A DNA stretch of 64,000 bases, taken from positions 1 to 64,000 of IMG/VR virus record IMGVR_UViG_3300024496_000030. The stretch is one strand, 5' to 3'. How positions within the stretch are numbered: position 1 is the first letter of the stretch; each line of letters starts with the position of its first letter. Position numbers and translations under genes: made by a program. Under the pieces are notes generated by a model. It had not been told where the DNA came from. It worked only from the letters and a program-made list of their open reading frames with translations, and searched no databases. Shown piece after piece: positions 8,568-16,885 of the stretch. This DNA comes from a virus.

Positions 8568-9095
8568 TTAGCTCAGAAGGATAGGAACTTCGGGTTTAAT
8601 GCAGAGTTGGGCAGTGCTTCCTGCCTCTCCAACCCGCGTAACAAATTGACCTGCTGTAGAAGGCGGCGTCAAGGTAATGGATCCTGCACTGGCAGCAGAT
8701 AAGAAATAAATTTCACCTTCATTCAAGCCAGAAACTGACAAAACTCCACCAACTTGAATAGTAATTGTTAGGCCAGTGCCTTTATTTTCTTTTGCAAATC
8801 CAAGGACAGTTGCTTGATCTACCGTGCCACTAGCAATTGCTTTATAAACTTTTCCGTCTGCAGAGCTAACATAAACAGCTTGACCTTGTACTAATGTTTC
8901 TCCTGCAATCAGATCAATCTCCAGGCTACCTGCACGCCTGGTAGGAAAACCTTCTTTTAAATCAATGAGAGCATCGACAAGACCACGGTAGTTTGGTGCA
9001 TAAGGTTCTCGTGCCATTGTTACACCTTCTCCAATCATCAGGTCAACAAGGACCGCCAGAGCACCTTCAATATTAGGTTCGTATCCGGTAGCCAC
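8568..9095 (-). CDS. Virion protein with a beta-barrel-like C-terminus
   Basis: A 175-residue protein. After an acidic N-terminal helix, residues ~60-170 have the form LIAGETLVQGQAVYV, KVYKA, VLGFAKEN, GEIYFLS, a pattern like that of phage decoration or fibre-head proteins (DUF2190-like). It begins the fibre cluster just downstream of the oppositely oriented small gene at 9169. Its precise function is unknown. Confidence 0.5.
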   Translation of the reverse strand: MATGYEPNIEGALAVLVDLMIGEGVTMAREPYAPNYRGLVDALIDLKEGFPTRRAGSLEIDLIAGETLVQGQAVYVSSADGKVYKAIASGTVDQATVLGFAKENKGTGLTITIQVGGVLSVSGLNEGEIYFLSAASAGSITLTPPSTAGQFVTRVGEAGSTAQLCIKPEVPILLS

Positions 9096-9168
9096 AAATT
9101 AGCCCTGCCTTAAATGTTATTCTAATTCGTTAAACCCTTTAGAATAAGTAGAGGAAAAAATTCTGTAG

Positions 9169-9417
9169 ATGACACCTGAGGTAATCATTGCAGCCATTAC
9201 CGCAGGGCTTGCGGCATTTACTGGGTTGTCAAAATCGCTTTCAACCTTTAACGAACGGATTAATGCCAGGTTTGAAAAGATTGAAAATAACTATGACCGC
9301 CTAGAGAACACGATCATTCGTGATTACGTTCTTAAGCAAGATTTTCTCAGAGAGATGCAAGCTGTTCATCAGAAACTTGATCGCATCTGGGACCATATGA
9401 TGAACCACAAGATTTAA
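9169..9417 (+). CDS. Small membrane-anchored coiled-coil protein
   Basis: An 82-residue protein encoded on the plus strand inside the minus-strand virion module. Residues 5-20 form one hydrophobic segment (VIIAAITAGLAAFTGL), and the rest is a charged, helical, coiled-coil-like domain (residues 25-80). It overlaps the stop of the convergent gene at 9414 by 4 bp. One membrane segment plus a soluble coiled coil is compatible with a holin, an i-spanin or a membrane-docking protein. No family assignment is certain. Its independent orientation suggests separate timing of expression. Confidence 0.55.
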   Translation: MTPEVIIAAITAGLAAFTGLSKSLSTFNERINARFEKIENNYDRLENTIIRDYVLKQDFLREMQAVHQKLDRIWDHMMNHKI

Positions 9418-9836
9418 ACAGCAACCCAACTAGCACTGGTGCTGTTATAGATATAGAGACCTGGAGCAGACTTGTCGTAGTGAAGCTGACCATCAACGGG
9501 GCTGCTTGGGAAACCGCTAGCTGACGTGGACACTACAGCTTTAGGCAACCGCCAGGTGCTGCCGTCATACACCTTAAAGATCTGCGTGCTTGCTGTATCT
9601 AACCAGCTTTCCCCTTTTGAAAGAGAAGTGTAACCAGTAGGTACAGCGTTAGGAGCAGTGTTGCCAACATGGATGGGGCCAACCTTAATGAGGTTGGGTG
9701 TTCCCGCGTTATCACGGAAGTACAGGCCAGGCTCAGTAGCGTTGTAATTGAGCGCAAGTTCTGCATCACCTAAACGACTGGGAAACACCCTGTCATAAAG
9801 AAGACTAGAACGTAAACGTAGGATTTGAACTGCCAT
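9414..9836 (-). CDS. Fibre / appendage protein
   Basis: A 140-residue protein. The N-terminus (ILRLRSSLLYDRVFPSRLGDAEL) followed by ALNYNATEPGLYFRD resembles the attachment module of phage fibres, where a GE/DaELalN segment precedes a GLYFrD strand. The middle and C-terminus (GESWLDT, KVYDGSTWR, DGQLHYD, GLYIYNSTSASW) are beta-repeat sequences typical of short fibres. It ends 2 bp before the 790-residue virion gene in the operon. Confidence 0.65.
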   Translation of the reverse strand: MAVQILRLRSSLLYDRVFPSRLGDAELALNYNATEPGLYFRDNAGTPNLIKVGPIHVGNTAPNAVPTGYTSLSKGESWLDTASTQIFKVYDGSTWRLPKAVVSTSASGFPSSPVDGQLHYDKSAPGLYIYNSTSASWVAV

Positions 9837-9838
9837 GT

Positions 9839-12211
9839 TTAGTTATTCAGATAAACGCCACAATCAATCTGTGTAAAGGGCGGTGTTGTCGGTACACCGT
9901 TGACATATGTACCGCAGTCTAGAACATCTGGTGTTCTTGTTCCTGTAGCAGGATTGTAATCAAGTGGAGTTCCATTTAAGTAGGTACCGCAATCAATCTC
10001 ACCAAAGCGGAAGTCAGAGCTGTAGTCTGTTAATGGTTGATCAAGCATACCAAATTTGGCAGTCTTGATCAGGTCCATATCAATGTTGAGCATCTTCTGC
10101 ATGACCGTCAACATTGTGTTGGTAACGTTTAACGGAGTGCCTGTAAAGCTAAAGCGATCACTATTGGGATCATTGGGATCGTATTGAGCATTGCGGCGGA
10201 TGTTATCTGTCACCAGCTGAGTCACCAGGTTGGGGTCATAGTTACCTACCTGTGTTGGCTGGTTGCGGTCCCCACTGATGGATTTAGCGCCAGTCCAGGG
10301 CATCCCGTAGCCCATCATTTGCAAGCGTTCAGCCGATACCCGAAGCCGTTCATTCTCTTTCTCTAGACGCTTGAGGAAGATTTCAATGGACTCACCAGCT
10401 GGCGGGTCATTGGGTTCAAGCAACCAAGTGCCAATATATTCGTGTGGTTTTAAGTTGGTTACTTTGCAATAACCACCCGTTGTTTGACTAAAGGGATAGA
10501 TAATAACAAAGTTATTAGCATCAATAATCTGACTAACAATATACTCACCAGTAAGAGCATTTCCGCTTGTAAACTCAACATTAACGCGGGTATTTAAGCC
10601 TAAACCGTGAGGCTCATCCGTTGTAATCGTGATGTTAGGACCTGATTGTGTGTAGCGTCCGCTCAGGTTTAAGGGATCATTCCCTTCATCATGAACAATG
10701 GACCACATGGCAGCATAAATATGTTTACACCACCGCAGTTGATAGTACGCCAGTAAAGGTCTAGACTGCTCAGCACTATCTTCATATGTGGGAAGCTGAT
10801 AAAAATTATTGATTACAACATAGCCAAAATCTGAATAAACACCAACATCATCTCTGGTTTCAATCAGATTGCCATCACGATCTAATCGGTAACCAGGTCG
10901 AACCGACCCTGCAAGTGTATTAGGAAACTTGCGACGCTCCTGCTCTTTATAAAAATCAAATGTTTCCCGCTTTAAATAGTCTTGGCAAGTGCATTGATAA
11001 CGTATCTCTGTTGTTAGAAACCGGCCTACAGTAAATCCTCGATGAGCAGGAACAACTGTCTTTGGCACGCCTTGACTGGTGTTAGATGGAAGATTAGTAA
11101 CTGGATCAAATAAACGCGTTCCATAACTATCATCACGTTGGAACAACACTTCATTGGTTGATAAATCAACACCAGTAACGGTATAGCCGACATAATCATC
11201 ATAGTTATATCCACGGATTCTGCGATTAACAACCAATCCACCAGATGTAACGCCGCTGCTTAAAGTTGTAATGGTGAACTGAGTACTATTTAAAACAGTT
11301 ACTGTGTACAAACCAGAGGTTACTGCACCGCTGGTTACAGCCACAAACACTTCATTTCCGCTGGCAAGTCCATGGGCAGCAGTGCAGGTTACGGTGACTG
11401 TAGATCCTGCTCGTGAGTAGGTGGAAAAGATGCCAGGGTCACGCTCAATAACCCTGTCTACCAGGCGCTCACCGGCAAAGAAGGTCACTGGTGTTAGGAT
11501 AGAGCGTAGACGCACCCGTTGCTGAACCCAGTTTGGATCTGTAAACGTGGTGACCTTAAAGAGCGTTACATTGCCACTGGTACTAATTGAGCTTGCTGCT
11601 GTACAAGTAAAGGTATTGGTTGTGGTGCTAGTAATGGTTAACGTGGCATCAAGTGCTGCGCCACTGCTGAAATCCAGATAGATAGAATCACCAACTTTAT
11701 ACCCATGCTCAACGCTCGTAATTGTTAAGGTCGTCCCACTTTGTAAATAAGTTCCATTCTTTGCTGCTTGCATGTAGCGCACAGCAAGAATAGGTAAACC
11801 AAAGTTATAAAAATTAAATGAGTTGGCATCACGCACACCAACCATTTGCTCTCCAATCTCGCTATGTGTACTTGGAAAAGTAAACATTCGAGCAGGAATA
11901 AATACTCCAGGGAACTGCTGAAATGCGCAGTACATCCTGAAGTCACCACGGGTATTGCGGCCTGTTGCTCCGCTTCCCAAATAAGTTTGGGTTAGCGTGT
12001 ACAGCTCATAACCACGCCTCCAGCGGTTCCACATGGAGTCATGATTGTAGAAACGAATTCGACTGACCTGATTACGATCAGCCGGTTCAAAATCAAACGG
12101 ATTAGTATCTATTCCTAATTGATATTTAGTTGGTTTTTTATTGATCTTGTCGGAGAAGTTTTTGAAACTACTATCGAATCTTCCACCAAAACTATCTTTA
12201 CGCCTAGGCAT
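9839..12211 (-). CDS. Large virion protein with SWIM-like zinc-finger residues
   Basis: A 790-residue protein, tyrosine- and arginine-rich near its N-terminus. It contains three beta-modules with the signature T-T-T-x-HG---G--V-xxxFTSG (residues ~135-200, 250-310, 525-575); a similar module is in the 257-residue protein at 12362. Residues ~404-495 hold CTCQDYLKRE and, ~85 residues on, WCKHIYAAMW, i.e. the CxC...CxH ligands of a SWIM zinc finger with a long insertion. The C-terminus has three DCG-Y-NG repeats (CGTYLNG, CGTYVNG, CGVYLNN). Its position between capsid and fibre genes suggests a tail or baseplate component. The zinc-binding proposal is by motif only. Confidence 0.6.
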   Translation of the reverse strand: MPRRKDSFGGRFDSSFKNFSDKINKKPTKYQLGIDTNPFDFEPADRNQVSRIRFYNHDSMWNRWRRGYELYTLTQTYLGSGATGRNTRGDFRMYCAFQQFPGVFIPARMFTFPSTHSEIGEQMVGVRDANSFNFYNFGLPILAVRYMQAAKNGTYLQSGTTLTITSVEHGYKVGDSIYLDFSSGAALDATLTITSTTTNTFTCTAASSISTSGNVTLFKVTTFTDPNWVQQRVRLRSILTPVTFFAGERLVDRVIERDPGIFSTYSRAGSTVTVTCTAAHGLASGNEVFVAVTSGAVTSGLYTVTVLNSTQFTITTLSSGVTSGGLVVNRRIRGYNYDDYVGYTVTGVDLSTNEVLFQRDDSYGTRLFDPVTNLPSNTSQGVPKTVVPAHRGFTVGRFLTTEIRYQCTCQDYLKRETFDFYKEQERRKFPNTLAGSVRPGYRLDRDGNLIETRDDVGVYSDFGYVVINNFYQLPTYEDSAEQSRPLLAYYQLRWCKHIYAAMWSIVHDEGNDPLNLSGRYTQSGPNITITTDEPHGLGLNTRVNVEFTSGNALTGEYIVSQIIDANNFVIIYPFSQTTGGYCKVTNLKPHEYIGTWLLEPNDPPAGESIEIFLKRLEKENERLRVSAERLQMMGYGMPWTGAKSISGDRNQPTQVGNYDPNLVTQLVTDNIRRNAQYDPNDPNSDRFSFTGTPLNVTNTMLTVMQKMLNIDMDLIKTAKFGMLDQPLTDYSSDFRFGEIDCGTYLNGTPLDYNPATGTRTPDVLDCGTYVNGVPTTPPFTQIDCGVYLNN

Positions 12212-12359
12212 TTAAAGATAACCCTTCGCGGGGATCTCCTGGATAAGGATAATCTACTTCTTTTATACCCATCATGCGTCGCCAGTGATTGGCCATTTGC
12301 ACAGCAAGTGACCAATTCAAACGATTTTGTTCTTTTGACCAGGATTCAATATCCTTCAC
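12204..12359 (-). CDS. Small protein between virion genes
   Basis: A GTG start at 12359, three bases after the preceding stop, gives 51 residues; an ATG at 12386 would overlap the preceding gene by 25 bp. The sequence is tryptophan- and basic-rich (SWSKEQNRLNWSLAVQMANHWRRMMG) and looks alpha-helical. It overlaps the start of the 790-residue gene by 8 bp, so the three genes are coupled. Function is unknown. Confidence 0.45.
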   Translation of the reverse strand: MKDIESWSKEQNRLNWSLAVQMANHWRRMMGIKEVDYPYPGDPREGLSLNA

Positions 12360-12361
12360 GA

Positions 12362-13135
12362 TCAATAGAAGCCGCCTTGCACACAAACATAGAAACCGTT
12401 GGTCAGTGCTGTAGTACCGCTAACAGCTGCATAGAGGGCTTGCCCACGCTCCATTACCAGACCGCGCATCTTGGGCGACACTTCGTTGTTTGCAGAACCG
12501 AAGTTGGCACCAGCATGGGGCACAGGGTGGTTGATCAGAGGCAGCACTTCATTGAGCGTTAAGCTATAAGTTTGGCTAGCAGCAACAGCAGGAACGCTGA
12601 CAGTAAAGATAGGGAAGAACTGGTTGGTGTTGGTAATAGAAGAAGTACCAACCACATAAAAACAAATGTCAATGGGTTGATAAACATTGACGTTACCAGA
12701 CGTTGTTAATGTGCCAGCGCTGGTAACAGTGAAGTTTGTGGAAGTAACAGCAGTGACAACAGCAGTTTCATCAACAGCTGTACCACTGGTGTAATCCAAA
12801 TAAACGGATTGACCAACTTTTAAGTTGTGGTTTGCCAGGGTAACAACCACAGAGGTGGTACCGGTTTGATCGTAGGTACCAGCTGCAGGAGATGCTGCAT
12901 CCAAGAACACATTACGTTCTTTGGTATAACGCAGCCAGATCTCATCAACGTAGGCGCCGCTAATCGAAGTATCTGTTAAGGAGCTATCAACATCAAGAAC
13001 GTTGGTTGCGTTACCCACAGCTGTTGGGATCAAGCTTGTGGAAAACAATTGGCCAGAAGCAACAGTTAATAGAGTGCTGTTGAGAAATGGCCGGTCAATC
13101 ATTGCCGGCTGTTTATTGGTAGAAGAACTAGCCAT
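12362..13135 (-). CDS. Virion protein with one beta-module
   Basis: A 257-residue protein. Residues ~90-150 form the same type of HN--KVGQSVYLDYTSG module seen three times in the 790-residue protein. The C-terminal half (FFPIFTVSVPAVAASQTYSLTLNEVLPL, MRGLVMERGQALYAAVSG) is beta-rich and could be a tail or connector component. The operon position immediately before the large virion gene supports a structural role. No known family is recognised. Confidence 0.55.
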   Translation of the reverse strand: MASSSTNKQPAMIDRPFLNSTLLTVASGQLFSTSLIPTAVGNATNVLDVDSSLTDTSISGAYVDEIWLRYTKERNVFLDAASPAAGTYDQTGTTSVVVTLANHNLKVGQSVYLDYTSGTAVDETAVVTAVTSTNFTVTSAGTLTTSGNVNVYQPIDICFYVVGTSSITNTNQFFPIFTVSVPAVAASQTYSLTLNEVLPLINHPVPHAGANFGSANNEVSPKMRGLVMERGQALYAAVSGTTALTNGFYVCVQGGFY

Positions 13136-13179
13136 TCCTTCTGGTTAACGTTATTTGCTAAAGCTATTGTAGCGCAGGT

Positions 13180-13389
13180 TCAGGCAAACAGCTTCTTAAA
13201 GATCATTGGATCAAGTTGCTGCATCCCTTTAATCTTGCTCCCTGCCATCCGATAATCACCAGGGAGGGGGCGAGTTCCTGGAGCACCGTCACCAGGTAGA
13301 GGCCTTAGCCCTGGCTCATAGTCACCTGCTCGTGCACCAAGGCCGCGTCCCCTTGGCGTTACATCACGTCCCTGGAGTGGATCAATCAT
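13180..13389 (-). CDS. Short proline/glycine-rich protein
   Basis: A 69-residue protein whose first 45 residues contain repeated RPLPGD/GLRPLPGD units, so it is probably disordered; the last 20 residues (KIKGMQQLDPMIFKKLFA) may form an amphipathic helix. It overlaps the preceding gene by 4 bp. It might be a peptide linker or minor virion protein; no function is assigned. Confidence 0.5.
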   Translation of the reverse strand: MIDPLQGRDVTPRGRGLGARAGDYEPGLRPLPGDGAPGTRPLPGDYRMAGSKIKGMQQLDPMIFKKLFA

Positions 13390-13598
13390 TGTCCTTTATG
13401 TTTGGTAGCAAGTTCAACAGCACGCCGTGCTTTTTTTGCAGCAGGTGTGTTTTCTACAAATTGTTTACCGCTGCGGGACTCCCGCTGTTTCTTTTCATCC
13501 GTTTGCTTGCGCTCTTCTGGAGACAGACGTGCCCATGCTGCTTTGGGTAAGTAACGCTCTGTGCTTTTCTTACCCGGCTCAATTGCTTTATCAGCCAT
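13386..13598 (-). CDS. Small basic helical protein
   Basis: The ATG at 13598 is chosen because a GGAGGA site lies upstream and it overlaps the previous stop by only 8 bp; a longer frame exists to 13649. The 70-residue product is very rich in K, R and E (KKSTERYLPKAAWARLSPEE) and predicted helical. Basic short proteins of this kind in virion operons may bind DNA or act as connectors. No family is recognised. Confidence 0.5.
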   Translation of the reverse strand: MADKAIEPGKKSTERYLPKAAWARLSPEERKQTDEKKQRESRSGKQFVENTPAAKKARRAVELATKHKGQ

Positions 13599-14016
13599 CG
13601 TTAATTGGTCCTCCGTAGAGCCACGCATCACAGGTCCGTGCTGCAGCACACTTGAACTTAAAAAGCTGGCAATAACCTAAGTTGGAATGATCTAAAACGT
13701 CATAAGGATCTGCAACACCATTCTCATTGATGCCTTCAATGATGCAATCCAACACCAAACCGGATTGATCAAATGCTGCACAGTTACCGCAACGGGCAGA
13801 CATCACAGTGTCAACATCACTGTGCCACATGTCTGCTTTCTTCTCCCAGAACCCAGGGTCAGGTTCATCGGGATTTAAAGGACCATAAGCAAAGTTATCA
13901 ATGGTCCAATTGCGGTTTTTGATATTTTCTTTAATATCAGTTGTAGCACGAGGACATGACTGCCCTACAGCAGTAGCAGTTTTACCAAGCAGAGCTTTTG
14001 CTTTGAACTCTTGCAT
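13591..14016 (-). CDS. Cysteine-rich HiPIP-like protein
   Basis: A 141-residue protein with conserved cysteines in the pattern ARCGNCAAFD ... C ... LGYCQLFKFKC ... RTCDAW followed by GGP. I recall this C--C(n)C(n)GYC---FKC---TCD-W--GGP pattern from phage proteins annotated as high-potential iron-sulfur-like. The spacing would allow a Fe-S cluster or zinc. It lies within a chain of overlapping small genes between the lysozyme and tail genes. Cluster binding is a hypothesis. Confidence 0.5.
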   Translation of the reverse strand: MQEFKAKALLGKTATAVGQSCPRATTDIKENIKNRNWTIDNFAYGPLNPDEPDPGFWEKKADMWHSDVDTVMSARCGNCAAFDQSGLVLDCIIEGINENGVADPYDVLDHSNLGYCQLFKFKCAAARTCDAWLYGGPINDG

Positions 14017-14249
14017 TATCCTTTGTTCTTCTCGTACTCAGATTTGGTCATCCACTTCTGCTCACCCCAACGCTTCAAGGATTTTTGTCCTTCTGTTTTT
14101 TCTCCTTTGTAACCACCACCTTTCTTCTTGTATTCTTGCGCCAGGAGTTGAGCTTTACGGGCACTCCACTGACCTGGCTTACCACCTTTGGAGCCAGCCA
14201 TGATGCGATCTTTAATGCGTTCACGCATTTCTGGTTTGGTATATGCCAT
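14016..14249 (-). CDS. DUF5872-like small basic protein
   Basis: A 77-residue protein. The block RIMAGSKGGKPGQWSARKAQ followed by LLAQEYKKKGGGYKG matches a short conserved family (DUF5872 as I recall it) seen in phages and large viruses. About a third of the residues are K or R, so nucleic-acid contact is likely. It shares single-base or 4-bp overlaps with both neighbours, indicating tight co-translation. Confidence 0.6.
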   Translation of the reverse strand: MAYTKPEMRERIKDRIMAGSKGGKPGQWSARKAQLLAQEYKKKGGGYKGEKTEGQKSLKRWGEQKWMTKSEYEKNKG

Positions 14250-14530
14250 CAGAACTGATTTTGAATTGGTCTTTTATTAAGAATAACAGGAGGCACTGCA
14301 TCCGTTGCAGAACGATCTACCTCACGCATGTAAGCAGGATTGTTTAGCTGATAGCGTGGATCATTGCTACCGTTGTAACCTACAACATAAGAACAAGGGC
14401 TGTGTTGTTCTTTCATTTGGGGTTGAAACGGATCAGCAAAACCAGCTGTGGTCATGCTGTAATCCTGATACATATTACTGTAATTAACAGGATAAGCAGA
14501 GCTGTAACCGGGAACGTTTGCGAATCTCAT
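14249..14530 (-). CDS. Small virion-operon protein with MRFAN N-terminus
   Basis: A 93-residue protein, rich in Y, N, P and Q, with no hydrophobic segment. It begins MRFANVPGYSS, closely matching MRFANIPNYLS at the start of the 402-residue protein encoded at 28449-29657. The remainder shows no similarity. The shared opening may be a targeting or docking peptide. Function is unknown. Confidence 0.5.
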   Translation of the reverse strand: MRFANVPGYSSAYPVNYSNMYQDYSMTTAGFADPFQPQMKEQHSPCSYVVGYNGSNDPRYQLNNPAYMREVDRSATDAVPPVILNKRPIQNQF

Positions 14531-15180
14531 GCAAAGTAATTGGTAACAGGTTGGCTCTGCATCATCTTAACCAAACTGTTTACAGAGAAAGGAGAAGTCT
14601 TTTTCTCAGACATCTTTGCAATGTAGTTCTTCAGATACTGCTCAGGTGTTTGTTGTTCTTCTTCTTTCTTACCAGTTTGAATAACGATGTTAATGGACTG
14701 AGGCAGATCACCACCAGCAGGTTGCTGCCCTGGCTGTACCTGTGGAGATTGCTGATTACCTAAAGAGGCTTCCTGCCCACCTTTGGTATGGAGCAATTCA
14801 ATCTCATAACCCTCTGGTGTTTGAATAGTTCCTAAACCTTTGCCAGGTTTAAAAGCACCTGCTCCTTTCCAATAGAGCGGGGTGCCACCGGGAACACCAA
14901 AGTCAATTCCCTTGTGAAATGTTGAGGCACCAGCAGTGGGTGCAGACCGTGGGCCAAAGCCCGAGGTGATAGGGAAGGACGGTTTAAATCCGTCTTGTGT
15001 TTGCTGGTAAAGGGGAGTTTTTGCCTCCCCTACAACCAAGTTTTGCAGGCCACTGCGCCATGTGCTGGGGTCAATATACTGCCCACCTTTTTTAACACGA
15101 ACATCAAGGTGAGGTCCGGTTGTTGGAAAGATATCCTCTCCAGGTTTTGCAACATAGCCAGTATGGATGATGCCTGCCAT
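14527..15180 (-). CDS. M23 (LytM)-like virion peptidase
   Basis: A 217-residue protein. Residues ~66-100 contain ITSGFGPRSAPTAG and FHKGIDFGVPGGTPLY, the first metal-binding motif (HxxxD) and glycine-rich loop of M23 endopeptidases. The second HxH motif is not evident; LLHTKGG is the nearest match, so activity may be lost or the fold truncated. The C-terminal ~70 residues are Q-rich and end with SQPVTNYFA, a tail shared with the lysozyme next door. It probably acts on peptidoglycan during entry or is a structural relic of such an enzyme. Confidence 0.6.
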   Translation of the reverse strand: MAGIIHTGYVAKPGEDIFPTTGPHLDVRVKKGGQYIDPSTWRSGLQNLVVGEAKTPLYQQTQDGFKPSFPITSGFGPRSAPTAGASTFHKGIDFGVPGGTPLYWKGAGAFKPGKGLGTIQTPEGYEIELLHTKGGQEASLGNQQSPQVQPGQQPAGGDLPQSINIVIQTGKKEEEQQTPEQYLKNYIAKMSEKKTSPFSVNSLVKMMQSQPVTNYFA

Positions 15181-15182
15181 AA

Positions 15183-15902
15183 CTATTTAAAGTAATTAGT
15201 AGGCTCTGTTGTTACCATCTGTTGCGCCAACTCCATTGGAGATGGGATAGATGAGCGCCTATTCTTTTGATATTCTAATAGGAAACTTAAAGGATCACTA
15301 GCTGCTGTTTGTGTGGTCTTAGCTCCATCGGCAATAATGATGTTAATGTTTGGCATTCCTGCCTGTTGCATTTGCTGCTGTTGAGGTTGCTCGCTAGCAA
15401 TACTTCCTGTTCCAGCTTTTTGTTTTTGTTGCTCGTAGTATTGATACAGGTCACCGAGTTTTTTAGAAGGTTGCCCGTAGTAACTTCCTCCACTAGATGT
15501 TGGCAATGCAGCCCACTCTGGAGCAAGCTTGTTAAGAACAGTTCCAAATTTTTCTCCTTTTAGGAAGGGGTCTAATGCGCCTCGCTTTTTATCAATCAAA
15601 TAAAGAGCAGCAAGGTCTTGGGATTTGGGATCAAACTGAGTTAAACCAAGTGCTTTTGCTGTGCCCTGCCAGGTAGGTTGCAGAAACTGATAGGCGCCAG
15701 CAGCAGTACTGGTGTAACCACCACTTGAAATAGCTTTATTAGGATGTTGCCATCCTTTGGAGGTGTCGAATTTGCTACCACCAAACATGGTTTGATAGCC
15801 AGCTTCCCCTGGCGTGCCCTCTGCATAGCGAATGGTATTGAGCAGAGCACGTACCTGAGGACGTTGAAGCAGTTCTTCGTAGCGTTGGTGCAGATCCGAC
15901 AT
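15183..15902 (-). CDS. GH104-type lysozyme / transglycosylase
   Basis: A 239-residue protein. The N-terminal ~150 residues resemble lambda-R-type (GH104) muralytic enzymes: IRYAEGTPGEAGY with the probable catalytic glutamate at residue 28, then GYQTMFGGSKF, HPNKA, STAAGAYQFLQPTW. A Q-rich linker follows and the protein ends TEPTNYFK, like the C-terminus of the adjacent M23-like protein. There is no signal peptide. The virion-module context and shared tail favour a particle-borne entry lysin over, or in addition to, an endolysin. Confidence 0.75.
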   Translation of the reverse strand: MSDLHQRYEELLQRPQVRALLNTIRYAEGTPGEAGYQTMFGGSKFDTSKGWQHPNKAISSGGYTSTAAGAYQFLQPTWQGTAKALGLTQFDPKSQDLAALYLIDKKRGALDPFLKGEKFGTVLNKLAPEWAALPTSSGGSYYGQPSKKLGDLYQYYEQQKQKAGTGSIASEQPQQQQMQQAGMPNINIIIADGAKTTQTAASDPLSFLLEYQKNRRSSIPSPMELAQQMVTTEPTNYFK

Positions 15903-15906
15903 GGGC

Positions 15907-16386
15907 TTACCGGTAGTTGTACTCGAAGTAGAAGCGGGTACCGATGGCCACGTCTGCTGGTCCGGGTAGAGCTTGGATAAATTCAGCGCCTTCCCGCTCG
16001 AAGCGATAACGGGCTTGCATAGGATTCCTATAGTTAGCCACGTATAAGTGCAGAGCTAAGCGATCCGTTTCATACAGATAAATCTCCGTCCAGGTTTTAA
16101 GTGTTTCTTTGAAATCAGTCGTTGTGATAGTACGGTCAACATCACCAGCGATGTTTTCTAACCGGTTACGAGGAACTGAATTATTATTCACACTACCTGT
16201 CATGTCGGTGCGTTTCTCCGCCTCATCGCACCGACCGACTTGTTCGACCAATTTCGCGTACCAGAAAGAATCCGGTACATTGTTCAAAGCTTCCTCAAGC
16301 CTAGCAAGATCACCAGCAGGAATAGATGTGGTGTTATATCCTAGGTGCCAGCGAATCTTTGACTTGAGGAAGTTATCAAGTTGCAT
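15907..16386 (-). CDS. Putative neck / connector protein
   Basis: A 159-residue protein. The N-terminal half (IRWHLGYNTTSIPAGDLARLEEALNNVP) is helical and resembles small head-tail connector proteins; the C-terminal half contains beta-strands and ends FYFEYNYR. It lies between the helix-hairpin-helix gene and the lysozyme, downstream of the capsid genes, where neck proteins are often encoded. The assignment is from position and general fold impression only. Confidence 0.4.
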   Translation of the reverse strand: MQLDNFLKSKIRWHLGYNTTSIPAGDLARLEEALNNVPDSFWYAKLVEQVGRCDEAEKRTDMTGSVNNNSVPRNRLENIAGDVDRTITTTDFKETLKTWTEIYLYETDRLALHLYVANYRNPMQARYRFEREGAEFIQALPGPADVAIGTRFYFEYNYR

Positions 16387-16826
16387 TATTCAACTCGAAT
16401 AAGATTTTCTTTGATAATTTCGTCCCAATCAACACGCTTGATAGCTTTAAGTTGATCTAAACGGACAAACTTTTCGCCGGGCATTGAGGTTTGTAAATCC
16501 TTAATATCCCGTGCTGTTTTCAATCCTACTCCAGGTAAATGGTCTGCAATCTGCCTGGCACTCGCAGTATTGAGGTTAATGCGAGTATCCAGTGGGAAAG
16601 TTTCTTTATTGGTAGGAATAGGAGGATTAACGCCTTCTTCTTTTAGCTGCTCAGTGAGGCGTTCTTCCGTCCGATCCTTCTCATTGGTAGCACCAATGTG
16701 GGGAACCAGATCATCGCGTTCAATGTACAAGACTTCATCTTGTGCATCAATACACATCATGATCCCATCACCGTGGTGAGAAATCATTTCAACGAGTTGG
16801 CCAGTTGGTTTGTATTGGTAGAGCAT
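16386..16826 (-). CDS. Helix-hairpin-helix (ComEA-type) protein
   Basis: A 146-residue protein. Residues ~83-146 match the ComEA-type double helix-hairpin-helix: INLNTASARQIADHLPGVG followed by LKTARDI and, in the second hairpin, FVRLDQLKAIKRV. The N-terminal ~70 residues form a small beta-rich domain. Such domains bind DNA non-specifically. Located next to capsid genes, it may contact packaged DNA at the portal or neck. Confidence in the domain is high; the role is inferred. Confidence 0.7.
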   Translation of the reverse strand: MLYQYKPTGQLVEMISHHGDGIMMCIDAQDEVLYIERDDLVPHIGATNEKDRTEERLTEQLKEEGVNPPIPTNKETFPLDTRINLNTASARQIADHLPGVGLKTARDIKDLQTSMPGEKFVRLDQLKAIKRVDWDEIIKENLIRVE

Positions 16827-16885
16827 TCAAGAGAAATGACAACTACCAATACAATACCAACCTCAACTCAGCTAATCAATACAGA

